From the NCBI GenBank assembly GCA_900548485.1, contig URKL01000005.1:1-16749 (forward strand): DNA of 16,749 nt. The letters are read 5' to 3'. The position numbers and the translations under genes were made by a program. Positions 7,205 to 15,083 of this stretch are shown here, piece by piece. Numbering within the stretch: position 1 is the stretch's first letter; each line of letters begins with the position of its first letter. The stretch comes from an uncultured Succinatimonas sp. (GTDB taxonomy: Bacteria > Pseudomonadota > Gammaproteobacteria > Enterobacterales > Succinivibrionaceae). A model generated the notes under the pieces. The model had not been told where the DNA came from, ran no database searches, and saw only the letters and a program-made list of their open reading frames with translations.

Positions 7205-7839
7205 TGTTAATGCGTTTTTTTAAACAATATGTAGTTGCTTTGGTTGCAACCATTTTATTGTTAATTTCACATTCATCTTTTGCCACAACAGAAGCTAAGT
7301 TTGTAGAAGGAAGAGATTATGTGATTACAACTCAGACACGTACTGATAAAAATGAAATTCGCGAATTCTATTCTTATTGGTGTGGTCATTGTTTTGGCAT
7401 GCAAGGAGTGTTTGAAGAATTAGCAGAGCATGTAAAAGGTAGAGCTGAACTTATAAGAAATCCTGTGGGACTTTTAGGAGGAACTATGGGAGAAAAATCT
7501 GTTTCTGCTTATGCTGCAGCTAAGATTTTAGGAATAGAGGATGAGTTTAATTTAACTTTATTTAAAAATATTCATGAAAAAAATGAGATTCCTAGAAGCA
7601 ATCAAGATTTTGTCGAAATTTTTAAAAGTTTAGGTGTTCCTGAAAATCTATACCAAAAAGAGTTAAGCGCCTTTCCTACAGTAGCTTTAGTTGCTGAGTA
7701 TAATAAATGGACAGAGAAATCTGGAATTGAAGCTGTACCAGAAATTTTAATCAATGGTAAATATTTAGCTAAGCTTGATCATATAGAAAGTGTTGAAGAC
7801 TTTAATAGCTTAATTGATTATTTATTAACTCTTCCTTAA
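7204..7839 (+). CDS. dsbA: DsbA-like periplasmic thiol:disulfide oxidoreductase with CGHC active site
   Basis: Exported thioredoxin-fold protein that should introduce or exchange disulfides in periplasmic proteins. The 211-residue product has a signal peptide (basic MLMRFFKQ, hydrophobic 9-22, likely cleavage after SSFA at 27), active site WCGHC (Cys60, Cys63), the DsbA helical insert, and the cis-proline loop AVPEILINGKY (Pro179). Length matches E. coli DsbA (208). The dipeptide is GH, as in eukaryotic PDI, rather than the PH of E. coli DsbA; this dipeptide tunes redox potential, so the protein may be less oxidising. ATG 7204 is preferred over ATG 7210 because AAAGGA then lies 9 bases away. 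It overlaps the preceding gene by one base and ends at a terminator. No dsbB is nearby. Confidence 0.88.
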   Translation: MLMRFFKQYVVALVATILLLISHSSFATTEAKFVEGRDYVITTQTRTDKNEIREFYSYWCGHCFGMQGVFEELAEHVKGRAELIRNPVGLLGGTMGEKSVSAYAAAKILGIEDEFNLTLFKNIHEKNEIPRSNQDFVEIFKSLGVPENLYQKELSAFPTVALVAEYNKWTEKSGIEAVPEILINGKYLAKLDHIESVEDFNSLIDYLLTLP

Positions 7840-7858
7840 AAAATTCAATTTTTTTTAT

Positions 7859-7898
7859 AACCCTGTAGGAGCAATTTCTACAGGGTTTGTTTTTGTTT
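7859..7898 (+). terminator. Intrinsic terminator after dsbA
   Basis: Ten-base perfect stem AACCCTGTAG (7859-7868) / CTACAGGGTT (7878-7887), nine-base loop, then a T-rich run (TTTGTTTTTGTTT). It ends the squalene synthase-like/dsbA unit. The T-run reaches the stop codon of the convergent acyltransferase; read on the minus strand the hairpin is followed by A's, so it should not terminate that gene efficiently. Confidence 0.88.
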
Positions 7899-8808
7899 AC
7901 TGATTTTTATTTGTAATCTTTTGGTGCCACTTATCAAGAAGGCTATCTTTTTTATCCCAAAGATCTCGAGCCATCATGGTCATGCGATGTTTATATTCCT
8001 TATCGGTTAAATAATCTCCACTTAGATTTTCTGAAGATTTAATGATCTCGATATTAACGTAAACGTTATGCATGCGACCTTTAAGCAAATCAATAAAAGC
8101 CTTATGCTGATTGTCAGGATAAAAGAGAGTGGTGTTATAGATATAATCAATTTTATCGGCAATTTGTCCTAAGGCTAAGGCAAAAGATGCGGCTTTAGGA
8201 GGCATTAAATGCTTATAAGGTGATTTTGCAAGTTGAGCTTTTTCTTCAGAATAACGTGTACCCTCAAGAAAGTTGATTAAAGCTGTAGGTGATGTTGCTA
8301 GGCGCTGACAGGCTTTTCTGGTGGTATCTAAATCAGTTTTACGCAGAGCAGGATTTTTTAATAATTGCTCGCGGCTATAACGGCGTAAAAAAGGCATACC
8401 TAAGGCATAACAAGCTAAACCTACAAAAGGAATATAAATAAGGGAATGCTTCATGAAAAATTTAGTAATAGGTATTTTGCCGTGATAGATCATGCCTATG
8501 AATAAAATATCTACCCAGCTTAGATGGTTAGAGATGACAATACATGATTTGTTAGTAGCTAAAATCTCATCGCCTTCTATATGCCATTTGATATTGTTAG
8601 TCAAAGCAATAATCAAGCGGTTGTTAAATACCCAGAGCTTGTAGAGGTAATAATTACATTTTTCAATAAAAATAATTATTGCATTGAAAGGAAGAATAAA
8701 GCGCACTATTCCCAATAACATAATAGGAATGGCAATAATTATAGAGTTCGCCGGAATCAATATAATATTGATAATGAACAAAAGTGGCATAGGTAAAAAA
8801 GCCAACAT
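7897..8808 (-). CDS. yihG: 1-acylglycerol-3-phosphate O-acyltransferase, YihG-like (PlsC superfamily)
   Basis: Membrane enzyme expected to acylate lysophosphatidate to phosphatidate in phospholipid synthesis. The 303-residue product resembles E. coli YihG (about 310) along its whole length: two N-terminal hydrophobic segments (about 1-50), acyltransferase motif I NHLSWVD (His95, Asp100), the stretch IPFVGLACYALGMPFLRRYSR, motif III FLEGTRYSEEK (Glu182, Arg185), and PPKAA (203-207). I start it at ATG 8808, with AGGGA about 8 bases upstream; an in-frame TTG at 8841 would add 11 residues without a ribosome site. It is probably an accessory acyltransferase rather than the essential PlsC, judging from family membership only. 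It is divergent from ilvE across a 274-base region. Confidence 0.88.
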   Translation of the reverse strand: MLAFLPMPLLFIINIILIPANSIIIAIPIMLLGIVRFILPFNAIIIFIEKCNYYLYKLWVFNNRLIIALTNNIKWHIEGDEILATNKSCIVISNHLSWVDILFIGMIYHGKIPITKFFMKHSLIYIPFVGLACYALGMPFLRRYSREQLLKNPALRKTDLDTTRKACQRLATSPTALINFLEGTRYSEEKAQLAKSPYKHLMPPKAASFALALGQIADKIDYIYNTTLFYPDNQHKAFIDLLKGRMHNVYVNIEIIKSSENLSGDYLTDKEYKHRMTMMARDLWDKKDSLLDKWHQKITNKNQ

Positions 8809-8900
8809 GAGTATATCCCTGAAGTAAAAGTAGAGGAACAAATTTTAAGTAAATATATTTTACCAATTTTTTATACTTTATGATTTTTTCAAAATTTAGA

Positions 8901-8916
8901 ACATAACATGTTATGT
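8901..8916. promoter_or_regulatory. Perfect 16-base palindrome, probable operator
   Basis: ACATAACATGTTATGT is self-complementary and extends imperfectly to GAAC...GTTC. It lies between divergent yihG and ilvE and overlaps the place where the ilvE -35 should be, 16 bases before a consensus -10. This is the form and position of a dimeric regulator site; the regulator is unknown. Confidence 0.55.
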
Positions 8917-8932
8917 GTTCCATTTTTTGATA

Positions 8933-8938
8933 TATAAT
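8933..8938 (+). promoter_or_regulatory. Likely -10 box of the ilvE promoter
   Basis: Consensus TATAAT about 145 bases before the ilvE start. The -35 region (8910-8916) is poor and lies within the palindrome, suggesting an activator-dependent or repressible promoter. It implies an untranslated leader of roughly 135-140 bases. Confidence 0.55.
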
Positions 8939-8962
8939 CAAAACAACACAACAAAGTGACGA

Positions 8963-9041
8963 AGTAGTTCACAGTAATCAGTACAGATTAAGTGCTACTC
9001 TCTCTTTAGTTAAAAAGAGTAGTTATCGGTTTTTTACCGAT
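8963..9041 (+). promoter_or_regulatory. Foldable ilvE leader with a possible leader peptide
   Basis: CTACTCT (8995-9001) can pair with AGAGTAG (9016-9022) or, exclusively, its CTACT can pair with upstream AGTAG (8963-8967). A further perfect hairpin ATCGGT-TTTTT-ACCGAT follows (9025-9041). A tiny frame GTG CTA CTC TCT CTT TAG (8992-9009; M-L-L-S-L) lies in the switching segment. The alternation and leucine codons recall amino-acid attenuators, but there is no Shine-Dalgarno for the frame and no U-tract after the last hairpin, so attenuation is only a possibility. Confidence 0.3.
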
Positions 9042-9082
9042 CTTTGATACAGAATTATTTAATTGTAATTGAGGTTAAAAAA

Positions 9083-10006
9083 ATGGCCGAGAATACCAAG
9101 TACATTTGGTTTAACGGAAAGATGGTTCCATGGGAGCAGGCAACTGTTCATGTTACAGCTCATGCTTTACATTACGGTTCAGCTGTATTTGAGGGTATCC
9201 GTGCTTATTCTACTAAGCAAGGTCCGCAGATTTTCCGCTTAAAGGAGCACATTGATCGTTTATTTAACTCTGCTCGTATCTATCGCTTCCCTGTCGCTCA
9301 AACTAAGGAAGAAATGATGGATGCTTGTAAGAAGGTTATTTCCGAAAATGGTTTGGACTATGGCTATATTCGTCCTTTAATCTTCATGGGTGCTGTTGGT
9401 TTAGGCGTTAAGTTCCCGAAGGGCTCTACTGCTGAGGCCATGGTTTGTGCTATGCCTTGGGGTGCTTATTTAGGTGAAGAAGGCCTTAAGAAAGGTGTTA
9501 AGGTTTGTGTTTCATCTTGGCGTCGTTTAGCTCCAGATACCATCCCTACAGAAGCTAAAGCTGCAGGTAACTACTTATCTTCTATTTTGATTGCTAATGA
9601 GTGCACTAACAATGGCTATACTGAGGCTATTGCTTTAGACTTCAATGGTTATATCTCTGAAGGTTCTGGTGAAAATGTCTTCTTAGTTAAAGACAATGTT
9701 ATTTATACTGCTCCGTTTACTTCTGGTTTATTACCAGGCATTACTCGTGACTCTATTATTACCATCGCTAAAGATCTAGGTTATGAGGTTCGTCAACAGC
9801 CAATTCCGCGTGAGATGGTATATCTTGCAGATGAGATCTTCTTCTCTGGTACTGCAGCTGAAATCACTCCGATTGCCTCTGTAGACGGTATTGATGTAGG
9901 TCCAGGTCATAGAGGCCCTGTAACTGAGAGATTACAAAACGCTTTCTTTGACGTTGTTAAAGGCAATGTTGAGGACAAGTACGGCTGGCTCACCCCGGTA
10001 AAATAA
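9083..10006 (+). CDS. ilvE: Branched-chain amino acid aminotransferase
   Basis: PLP enzyme of the cytoplasm catalysing the last step of isoleucine, valine and leucine synthesis, transferring the amino group from glutamate to the 2-keto acid. The 307-residue protein aligns over its whole length with E. coli IlvE (309): YIWFNGKMVPWEQATVH near the start, HALHYGSAVFEGIRAY, IYRFPV, IRPLIFMG, TIPTEAKAAGNYLSS with the Schiff-base lysine at K159, ISEGSGENVFLV, LPGITRDSI and FFSGTAAEITPI. ATG 9083 has GAGG 8 bases upstream; an in-frame TTG 39 bases earlier lacks conservation. It is preceded by a long leader and followed by an intrinsic terminator before ilvD, so it may be expressed at a different level from ilvDA. 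Codons look well adapted, consistent with high expression. Confidence 0.97.
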   Translation: MAENTKYIWFNGKMVPWEQATVHVTAHALHYGSAVFEGIRAYSTKQGPQIFRLKEHIDRLFNSARIYRFPVAQTKEEMMDACKKVISENGLDYGYIRPLIFMGAVGLGVKFPKGSTAEAMVCAMPWGAYLGEEGLKKGVKVCVSSWRRLAPDTIPTEAKAAGNYLSSILIANECTNNGYTEAIALDFNGYISEGSGENVFLVKDNVIYTAPFTSGLLPGITRDSIITIAKDLGYEVRQQPIPREMVYLADEIFFSGTAAEITPIASVDGIDVGPGHRGPVTERLQNAFFDVVKGNVEDKYGWLTPVK

Positions 10007-10031
10007 TTTTTACCAATAATTGATTACCAAG

Positions 10032-10067
10032 ACCCACTACTTGTCTAAAAGCAGTGGGTTTTTATTT
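10032..10067 (+). terminator. Intrinsic terminator between ilvE and ilvD
   Basis: ACCCACT (10032-10038) pairs with AGTGGGT (10053-10059), with possible inner CTT/AAG pairs after a mismatch, followed by TTTTTATTT. It begins 26 bases after the ilvE stop and ends just before the ilvD ribosome site, so ilvE and ilvDA are either separate units or linked by partial read-through. Confidence 0.8.
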
Positions 10068-10086
10068 AAAAAAAGGATTCTTTTAT

Positions 10087-11937
10087 ATGTCAAATAATTA
10101 TCGTTCAAAGGTAACCTACGAAGGCAAAATTATGGCCGGAGCCCGTGCTTTATGGAAAGCTACTGGTGTTAAGGATGGTGATTTTGGTAAACCTATTATT
10201 GCTGTTGCTAATTCCTTTACTCAGTTTGTTCCAGGTCACGTACATTTACATGATATTGGACAGTTAGTTGTAAAAGAAATTGAAAAGGCTGGTGGTATTG
10301 CTAAGGAATTTAATACCATAGCTGTAGATGATGGTATCGCTATGGGGCATACTGGTATGCTTTATTCATTACCTAGTCGCGATATTATTGCCGATTCCGT
10401 TGAATATATGACTAATGCTCATAAAGCTGATGCCTTAGTCTGTATTTCTAATTGCGATAAAGTCACACCGGGTATGTTAATGGCAGCTATGCGTTTAAAT
10501 ATTCCGACCATTTTTGTTTCCGGTGGTCCTATGGAAGCAGGTCGTATGAAAGGCTGTGATTACAAGGTTGACTTAATTGACGCAATGATTGTTTCAGCAG
10601 AGCCTAATGTTAGTGATGAAGAGGTAAATGCTGTTGAATCTGCAGCTTGCCCTACCTGTGGCTCTTGTTCAGGTATGTTCACTGCTAACTCTATGAATTC
10701 TTTAACCGAAGCTTTAGGTTTATCTTTACCTGGTAATGGTTCTTTAGTTGCTACTCATTCTGAGCGTCGCAACTTGTTCGTTAAAGCTGCTCATCGTATT
10801 GTAGAAATGGCAAAAGCCTATTATGAAAACGGTGATGCTTCTGTATTACCACGTTCCATTGCTACTAAAGATACCTTTGAAAATGCTATGAACTTAGATA
10901 TCGCTATGGGCGGTTCTACTAATACTGTGTTGCACATCTTAGCTGTAGCACAAGAAGCAGGCGTAGACTTCACTATGAAGGATATTGATAGACTTTCTCG
11001 TCATATCCCTCATATCTGTAAGATGTCTCCTTCTACCCACGAGTGGCATATGGAAGATTTGCATAATGCTGGTGGCATTATGAATATCATGGCGGAGCTT
11101 AAGAAAAATGGTTTAATTCATGAGCAGAGCCGTACTGTTTTAGGCATGAATATTGGTGAGCAGATTGATAAGTATAATATCAAGACTACTACTGATGAGG
11201 ACGTTTTAAAGTTCTATAAATCTTGTGCTGCTGGTCGTTACAATATTGAGGCTTTCTCTCAGAGTACTTATGCTGAAAAGCTTGATATAGATAGAACCTC
11301 TGGTTGTATTCATGACTTTGAACATGCTTATTCTAAAGATGGCGGTTTAGCTGTTTTATACGGTAATTTGGCAGAAAATGGTTGTATCGTTAAGACTGCA
11401 GGCGTTGATGAGTCCATTTTAAAATTTGTTGGACCAGCTCGTATTTTTGAAAGCCAAGAAGAGGCTGTTGAGGGTATTTTAGGCGGTAAAGTTAAAGCCG
11501 GCGATGTTGTTATTGTTCGTTATGAAGGCCCCCGTGGTGGTCCAGGCATGCAAGAGATGCTTTACCCTACATCCTATATTAAATCTGTAGGTTTAGGTAA
11601 ACAATGTGCCTTGATTACTGATGGTCGTTTCTCTGGTGGTTCATCAGGTCTGTCTATTGGACACGTTTCTCCTGAGGCAGCTAACGGTGGTAATATCGGT
11701 CTTTTGGAAGAGAACGATATGATCCAAATTGATATTCCTAACCGTACTATAAAAATGTGTGTTAGCGATGAGGAATTAGCTAAACGTCGAGAGGCTATGG
11801 AGGCTTTAGGTAAGAAGGCTTGGCAACCTAAGCATCGTGATCGTGAGATCTCATTTGCATTGAAAGCTTTTGGTAAATTAGCTTCTAGTGCCGATAAGGG
11901 TGGTGTTCGTGATCGTTCTAAGTTAGAAGGTTTATAG
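10087..11937 (+). CDS. ilvD: Dihydroxy-acid dehydratase
   Basis: Iron-sulfur enzyme of isoleucine/valine synthesis that dehydrates 2,3-dihydroxy-acids to 2-keto acids, the substrates of IlvE. The 616-residue product has the same length as E. coli IlvD and matches it throughout. Cluster cysteines are at C123 ([11 protein letters not shown]) and C194 within [18 protein letters not shown], with signature blocks [43 protein letters not shown] and [20 protein letters not shown]. Near residue 50 it reads FVPGHVHLH, with no cysteine where [2Fe-2S] types have one, so it belongs with the E. coli-like, oxygen-sensitive [4Fe-4S] type, which would suit an anaerobe. ATG 10087 has AAGGA 9 bases upstream and gives the E. 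coli-like N-terminus. ilvA begins 2 bases after its stop, so the two are co-transcribed. Confidence 0.97.
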   Translation: MSNNYRSKVTYEGKIMAGARALWKATGVKDGDFGKPIIAVANSFTQFVPGHVHLHDIGQLVVKEIEKAGGIAKEFNTIAVDDGIAMGHTGMLYSLPSRDIIADSVEYMTNAHKADALVCISNCDKVTPGMLMAAMRLNIPTIFVSGGPMEAGRMKGCDYKVDLIDAMIVSAEPNVSDEEVNAVESAACPTCGSCSGMFTANSMNSLTEALGLSLPGNGSLVATHSERRNLFVKAAHRIVEMAKAYYENGDASVLPRSIATKDTFENAMNLDIAMGGSTNTVLHILAVAQEAGVDFTMKDIDRLSRHIPHICKMSPSTHEWHMEDLHNAGGIMNIMAELKKNGLIHEQSRTVLGMNIGEQIDKYNIKTTTDEDVLKFYKSCAAGRYNIEAFSQSTYAEKLDIDRTSGCIHDFEHAYSKDGGLAVLYGNLAENGCIVKTAGVDESILKFVGPARIFESQEEAVEGILGGKVKAGDVVIVRYEGPRGGPGMQEMLYPTSYIKSVGLGKQCALITDGRFSGGSSGLSIGHVSPEAANGGNIGLLEENDMIQIDIPNRTIKMCVSDEELAKRREAMEALGKKAWQPKHRDREISFALKAFGKLASSADKGGVRDRSKLEGL

Positions 11938-11939
11938 TC

Positions 11940-13466
11940 ATGGCTGAAAAATTACTTGATGCTCAGGGGTATATGCAAAAGATACTCCTGGCTCGTATTT
12001 ATGATTTAGTCAGAGTAACTCCACTACAACATTTAGATACCTTATCTGAGCGTTTAGGGGTTAATGTTCATTTAAAGCGTGAAGATTATCAGAAGATCCA
12101 TTCTTTTAAGCTTCGTGGCGCTTATAACATGATCAAAAACCTGACTGAAGGTCAGTTAAAAGCTGGTATTGTAACAGCCTCAGCAGGTAACCATGCTCAG
12201 GGTGTAGCCTTATCTGCGCAAAAGTTAGGTATTAAAGCTGTTATTGTGATGCCTACTTCTACACCAGATCTTAAAGTAGACGCTGTTCGTCATTATGGTG
12301 CAGAGGTTGTTTTATATGGTGATAGTTTTGATGAGTCTTATGCTTATGCACAGTCTCTTTCAAAGAAAAAATCTATGACCATGATTCCTCCTTTTGATGA
12401 TCCTGATGTAATTGCAGGTCAGGGAACAATTGCCCATGAAATCATAGGTCAGCTTGATGATATCGACACTATTTATGTACAGATAGGTGGTGGCGGACTT
12501 GCTGCTGGTATTGCCGTTTATATTAAGACTCTGCTTCCTGATGTCCGTGTTATTGGTGTTGAGGCTGAAGGTAGTGCTAGTATGCAGGCTGCTTTGCGTG
12601 CAGGTAAACCTGTAGATATAGGCTATGTTTCTCATTTTGCAGATGGTGTTGCAGTACGCAAAGCAGGAAGCGAGACCTTCAGAGTATTAAGTAAGTATCT
12701 TGATGATATTGTTACTTGTTCAAATGATGAAATTTGTGCTGCTATGAAGGATATTTTTGATGATACTCGCGCAATTGCAGAGCCTAGTGGAGCTTTATCT
12801 CTAGCAGGTCTTAAAAAATATGTACGTGAGCATAATATCCATTCTGGCAATCATGTGGCTATTCTTTCGGGAGCAAATGTTAAGTTCCATACTTTACGTA
12901 TGGTTGCTGAACGTTGTGATGTCGGTGAGATGACGGAAGGTATTTTATCTGTTGAAATTCCTGAAGCTCGAGGCGCTTTCTTGAACTTTACCAAAGCAAT
13001 TGGGTCAAGAACTGTAACAGAATTTAGCTATCGTTATAGTGCAGATGATCGCGCACGTGTGTTTGCTTCTGTAGAGTTATCTGAAGGCAAGAAAGAGTTA
13101 AATGAAATATCTAAGTCTTTAAAGAAAAGTGGTTATTTAGTCACTGATTTAACTGATGATGGTATTGCTAAGGATCATGTGCGTTACATGGTTGGAGGAC
13201 ATCCTAATCGTAAGCTTAATGAAAAATTATTCTTATTTGAATTTCCTGCAACCTCTAACGCTTTAGTGCGTTTCTTAGAAACTTTAGGTGATTCTTATAG
13301 CATTACACTTTTCCATTTCCGTATTACTGGTTTGGAATTTTGCTCTGTTTTATGTGGTTTCAATTTAGCTGAGCATGAAGAAGGTATTATGGACTTTATC
13401 AAGAAAGTCGGTTATCCATATGAAGAGGTAACAGCTAATACCGCTTATCAGCAATTATTAAGATAA
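11940..13466 (+). CDS. ilvA: Threonine ammonia-lyase (threonine deaminase), biosynthetic
   Basis: PLP enzyme converting threonine to 2-oxobutanoate and ammonia, the committed step of isoleucine synthesis. The 508-residue protein (E. coli 514) has the catalytic domain at about 1-320 with HSFKLRGAYNM (Schiff-base K57), ASAGNHAQGVA, the phosphate-binding GGGGLAAG and EPSGALSLAG, then two ACT-like regulatory domains (about 325-508, including HVRYMVGGHPN and FEFPATSNALVRFLETLG). Presence of both regulatory domains marks the allosteric biosynthetic form, inhibited by isoleucine in characterised homologues, rather than the short catabolic TdcB. It starts 2 bases after ilvD with AGAAGG inside the ilvD end as ribosome site. 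No ilvC, ilvY or acetolactate synthase gene lies in the window, unlike the E. coli cluster. Confidence 0.97.
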   Translation: MAEKLLDAQGYMQKILLARIYDLVRVTPLQHLDTLSERLGVNVHLKREDYQKIHSFKLRGAYNMIKNLTEGQLKAGIVTASAGNHAQGVALSAQKLGIKAVIVMPTSTPDLKVDAVRHYGAEVVLYGDSFDESYAYAQSLSKKKSMTMIPPFDDPDVIAGQGTIAHEIIGQLDDIDTIYVQIGGGGLAAGIAVYIKTLLPDVRVIGVEAEGSASMQAALRAGKPVDIGYVSHFADGVAVRKAGSETFRVLSKYLDDIVTCSNDEICAAMKDIFDDTRAIAEPSGALSLAGLKKYVREHNIHSGNHVAILSGANVKFHTLRMVAERCDVGEMTEGILSVEIPEARGAFLNFTKAIGSRTVTEFSYRYSADDRARVFASVELSEGKKELNEISKSLKKSGYLVTDLTDDGIAKDHVRYMVGGHPNRKLNEKLFLFEFPATSNALVRFLETLGDSYSITLFHFRITGLEFCSVLCGFNLAEHEEGIMDFIKKVGYPYEEVTANTAYQQLLR

Positions 13467-13478
13467 TTCCTAATTTTA

Positions 13479-13506
13479 ATCTCCCTAGGTAAAAAACTAG
13501 GGGGAT
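13479..13506 (+). terminator. Hairpin after ilvA, weak terminator
   Basis: ATCTCCCTAG (13479-13488) can pair with CTAGGGGGAT (13497-13506) with one G-U pair across an eight-base loop, starting 12 bases after the ilvA stop. The following sequence (CCTCTATAAAATC) lacks a proper U-tract, so termination may be inefficient or Rho-assisted. Confidence 0.5.
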
Positions 13507-13808
13507 CCTCTATAAAATCTTATCTATTATTTATCCTTTGCTTTTTAACTACAATCTTGTAGCGAGTTTTAATAAAGTATTAAAGTATCTAAATAATGTT
13601 TTTATATTATTTAGCTGTATTTGCTTTAAGTAGAGTTTTTATGCAGAAGCCATAAGACTATAAAAATAAAGAAAAATTAATAAAAATTAAGAAATAATAA
13701 TTAGGGTAGAATGTATAAAAAAGACATGGCTATAAAAATATAGTGACCCCAATAAATTATTCAACTTACTGGGGTCAGAGCGAAATTAGGTCTTATTTTT
13801 AATTGGGA
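13507..13808. other. Gene-poor spacer between convergent ilvA and hemY
   Basis: About 300 very AT-rich bases. A perfect nine-base A/T stem CTAAATAAT (13589-13597) / ATTATTTAG (13606-13614) surrounds the ATG (13596-13598) of a 19-codon frame ending at 13655 with a hydrophobic predicted peptide, but no Shine-Dalgarno precedes it. The terminator of hemY lies at 13744-13777. I see no other gene, tRNA or repeat. Confidence 0.5.
13733..13777 (-). terminator. Probable terminator of hemXY
   Basis: Perfect eight-base stem TGGGGTCA / TGACCCCA (13770-13777 with 13744-13751), 18-base loop. On the minus strand it comes about 31 bases after the hemY stop and is followed by CTATATTTTTATAG, a moderate U-rich tail. 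The long loop lowers certainty. Confidence 0.6.
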
Positions 13809-15071
13809 CTAATTTAGCAACTTTTTATCATTAAGAGCTTCTTCTACAGGATCAGAATCTGTCTTAATGTCAGAAACTACCTTTGAAGCGGCTTTATCCT
13901 CAGAAATACTGTAAGCTTTAGAAAAATATTCTGTAGCTTCAGTATAATTTTGTTGCATTGATAAAATTTGGCCAATTTTTGCATAGATATCCGGGCTTGA
14001 CTGTAACTTTAGAGCTTTCTTATAGTCTTCTAAAGCCTCTTGCAGAAGATCTTGTTTCATCTCTAAATTAGCTAAAGCTTTAATAAGAGGTAAATTATCT
14101 TCAGCAGCAATTGCTTGATGAGAAACTTGCTTTTGCAAGAATTTTAAAACTTCCGGCATAGCAACATCCCATTTAGCAATACTCTCTAAGAACTCACTAT
14201 CGTCATTATGCTTTAAGAAATTTAAGCTTAAAGAGTTAGCTCTATCAAGAATATTTAAAGCTATAAGCTTATGGATATAAGGGGCGACAAAACGAGAATT
14301 GAGGCGATCTTTTTTATTTAAAAGCTTATAAACATCGTTCATATCTTCTGCATTTTGAGCTTTTTGTAAACGGTCCTCATAATAATTACAAAAGATTTCA
14401 CGGCAATCTTCTTCAGTAATGAGTTTGCCCTTTACTAAATTAGAAGCAACTCCATAGAGTTTTTCAATATCAGTCTTAGCTTTATAGCAATCGTAATAGA
14501 GCTTATAAATTAAGGTATTACGACATTTAGGATTTAATTTATCTAAATATTCTAAAGCTGCGTTAGGATTATTAACCTTTAAGTTAAGTTTTGCACGGAT
14601 TACAGTGGTGGCCATTTGGCATTCAGGGCCACGTTTTTGGGCTTCATCTAAAGCCTTTCGGGTGTAATCAAATTCGCCGATATTGAAAGCAGACTTAGCA
14701 GAAACTAAGAGAGCATTGATAGGGAGTTTTTCTAAAGGAGCTGATTTTGTGATTAAATCTAGAGCTTTTTTAAAGTCTCCTTTGGCATAGGCTATATAGG
14801 CCATATCTTGACGGCTTAAAGCTTTTTTCTCGTTATGGGCTTTAAACCAGCGGGCAGTGCCTCCTGGCATACCGAAGATGCTTTTGATTAAATTCCAAAA
14901 TACATGTACAAGAACAATAGTAACTAACAAAATGATAACAGTGGTAGTCACTGAGGCTTCAATGATGTAGTTACCAAAAGAAATATGTACAAATCCTTGT
15001 TTATCAGCTAATAAAGGACCAACAATTATGGCACCACAGGCAATCAATAGACCAAGAAGAATTTTTAACAT
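13809..15071 (-). CDS. hemY: HemY-like inner-membrane TPR protein
   Basis: Member of the HemY family encoded with hemX in many gammaproteobacteria; it is linked to haem synthesis by position, but its biochemical role is unsettled, and it is unrelated to the HemY/HemG protoporphyrinogen oxidases. The 420-residue product (E. coli 398) has two membrane helices at about 2-21 and 41-63 separated by the conserved short periplasmic stretch GPLLADKQGFVHISFGNYI, then FWNLIKSIFGMPGGTARWF, then a helical-repeat domain with recognisable TPR units (for example about 90-105 and 366-394). The C-terminal 25 residues are acidic and polar. AAGGAG lies 8 bases before the ATG, and hemX ends 12 bases upstream, so the pair is an operon. 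Confidence 0.9.
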   Translation of the reverse strand: MLKILLGLLIACGAIIVGPLLADKQGFVHISFGNYIIEASVTTTVIILLVTIVLVHVFWNLIKSIFGMPGGTARWFKAHNEKKALSRQDMAYIAYAKGDFKKALDLITKSAPLEKLPINALLVSAKSAFNIGEFDYTRKALDEAQKRGPECQMATTVIRAKLNLKVNNPNAALEYLDKLNPKCRNTLIYKLYYDCYKAKTDIEKLYGVASNLVKGKLITEEDCREIFCNYYEDRLQKAQNAEDMNDVYKLLNKKDRLNSRFVAPYIHKLIALNILDRANSLSLNFLKHNDDSEFLESIAKWDVAMPEVLKFLQKQVSHQAIAAEDNLPLIKALANLEMKQDLLQEALEDYKKALKLQSSPDIYAKIGQILSMQQNYTEATEYFSKAYSISEDKAASKVVSDIKTDSDPVEEALNDKKLLN

Positions 15072-15083
15072 GTTAATGTCTCC

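Noticed and set aside
8663..8941. 92-codon minus-strand frame overlapping the yihG start and the upstream region
   Set aside because: Out of frame with yihG, very Tyr/Lys-rich as expected from random A/T-rich DNA, and covers the palindrome and promoter region.
9025..9041. ATCGGT-TTTTT-ACCGAT as an intrinsic terminator
   Set aside because: The T-run is in the loop, and the sequence after the stem (CTTTGATAC) has no U-tract.
9044..9082. Upstream TTG start for ilvE
   Set aside because: The extra 13 residues are not part of the IlvE family and would bypass the good GAGG site before ATG 9083.
10054..10086. Upstream start for ilvD giving an 11-residue extension
   Set aside because: It would begin inside the terminator hairpin; ATG 10087 has a good ribosome site and yields the E. 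coli-like length.
12360..12850. Minus-strand frames inside ilvA
   Set aside because: Shadows of a conserved, highly expressed gene, without start signals or recognisable domains.
13589..13614. A/T stem-loop as a terminator of ilvA
   Set aside because: The stem is almost entirely A/T, more than 120 bases past the stop, and no U-tract follows.
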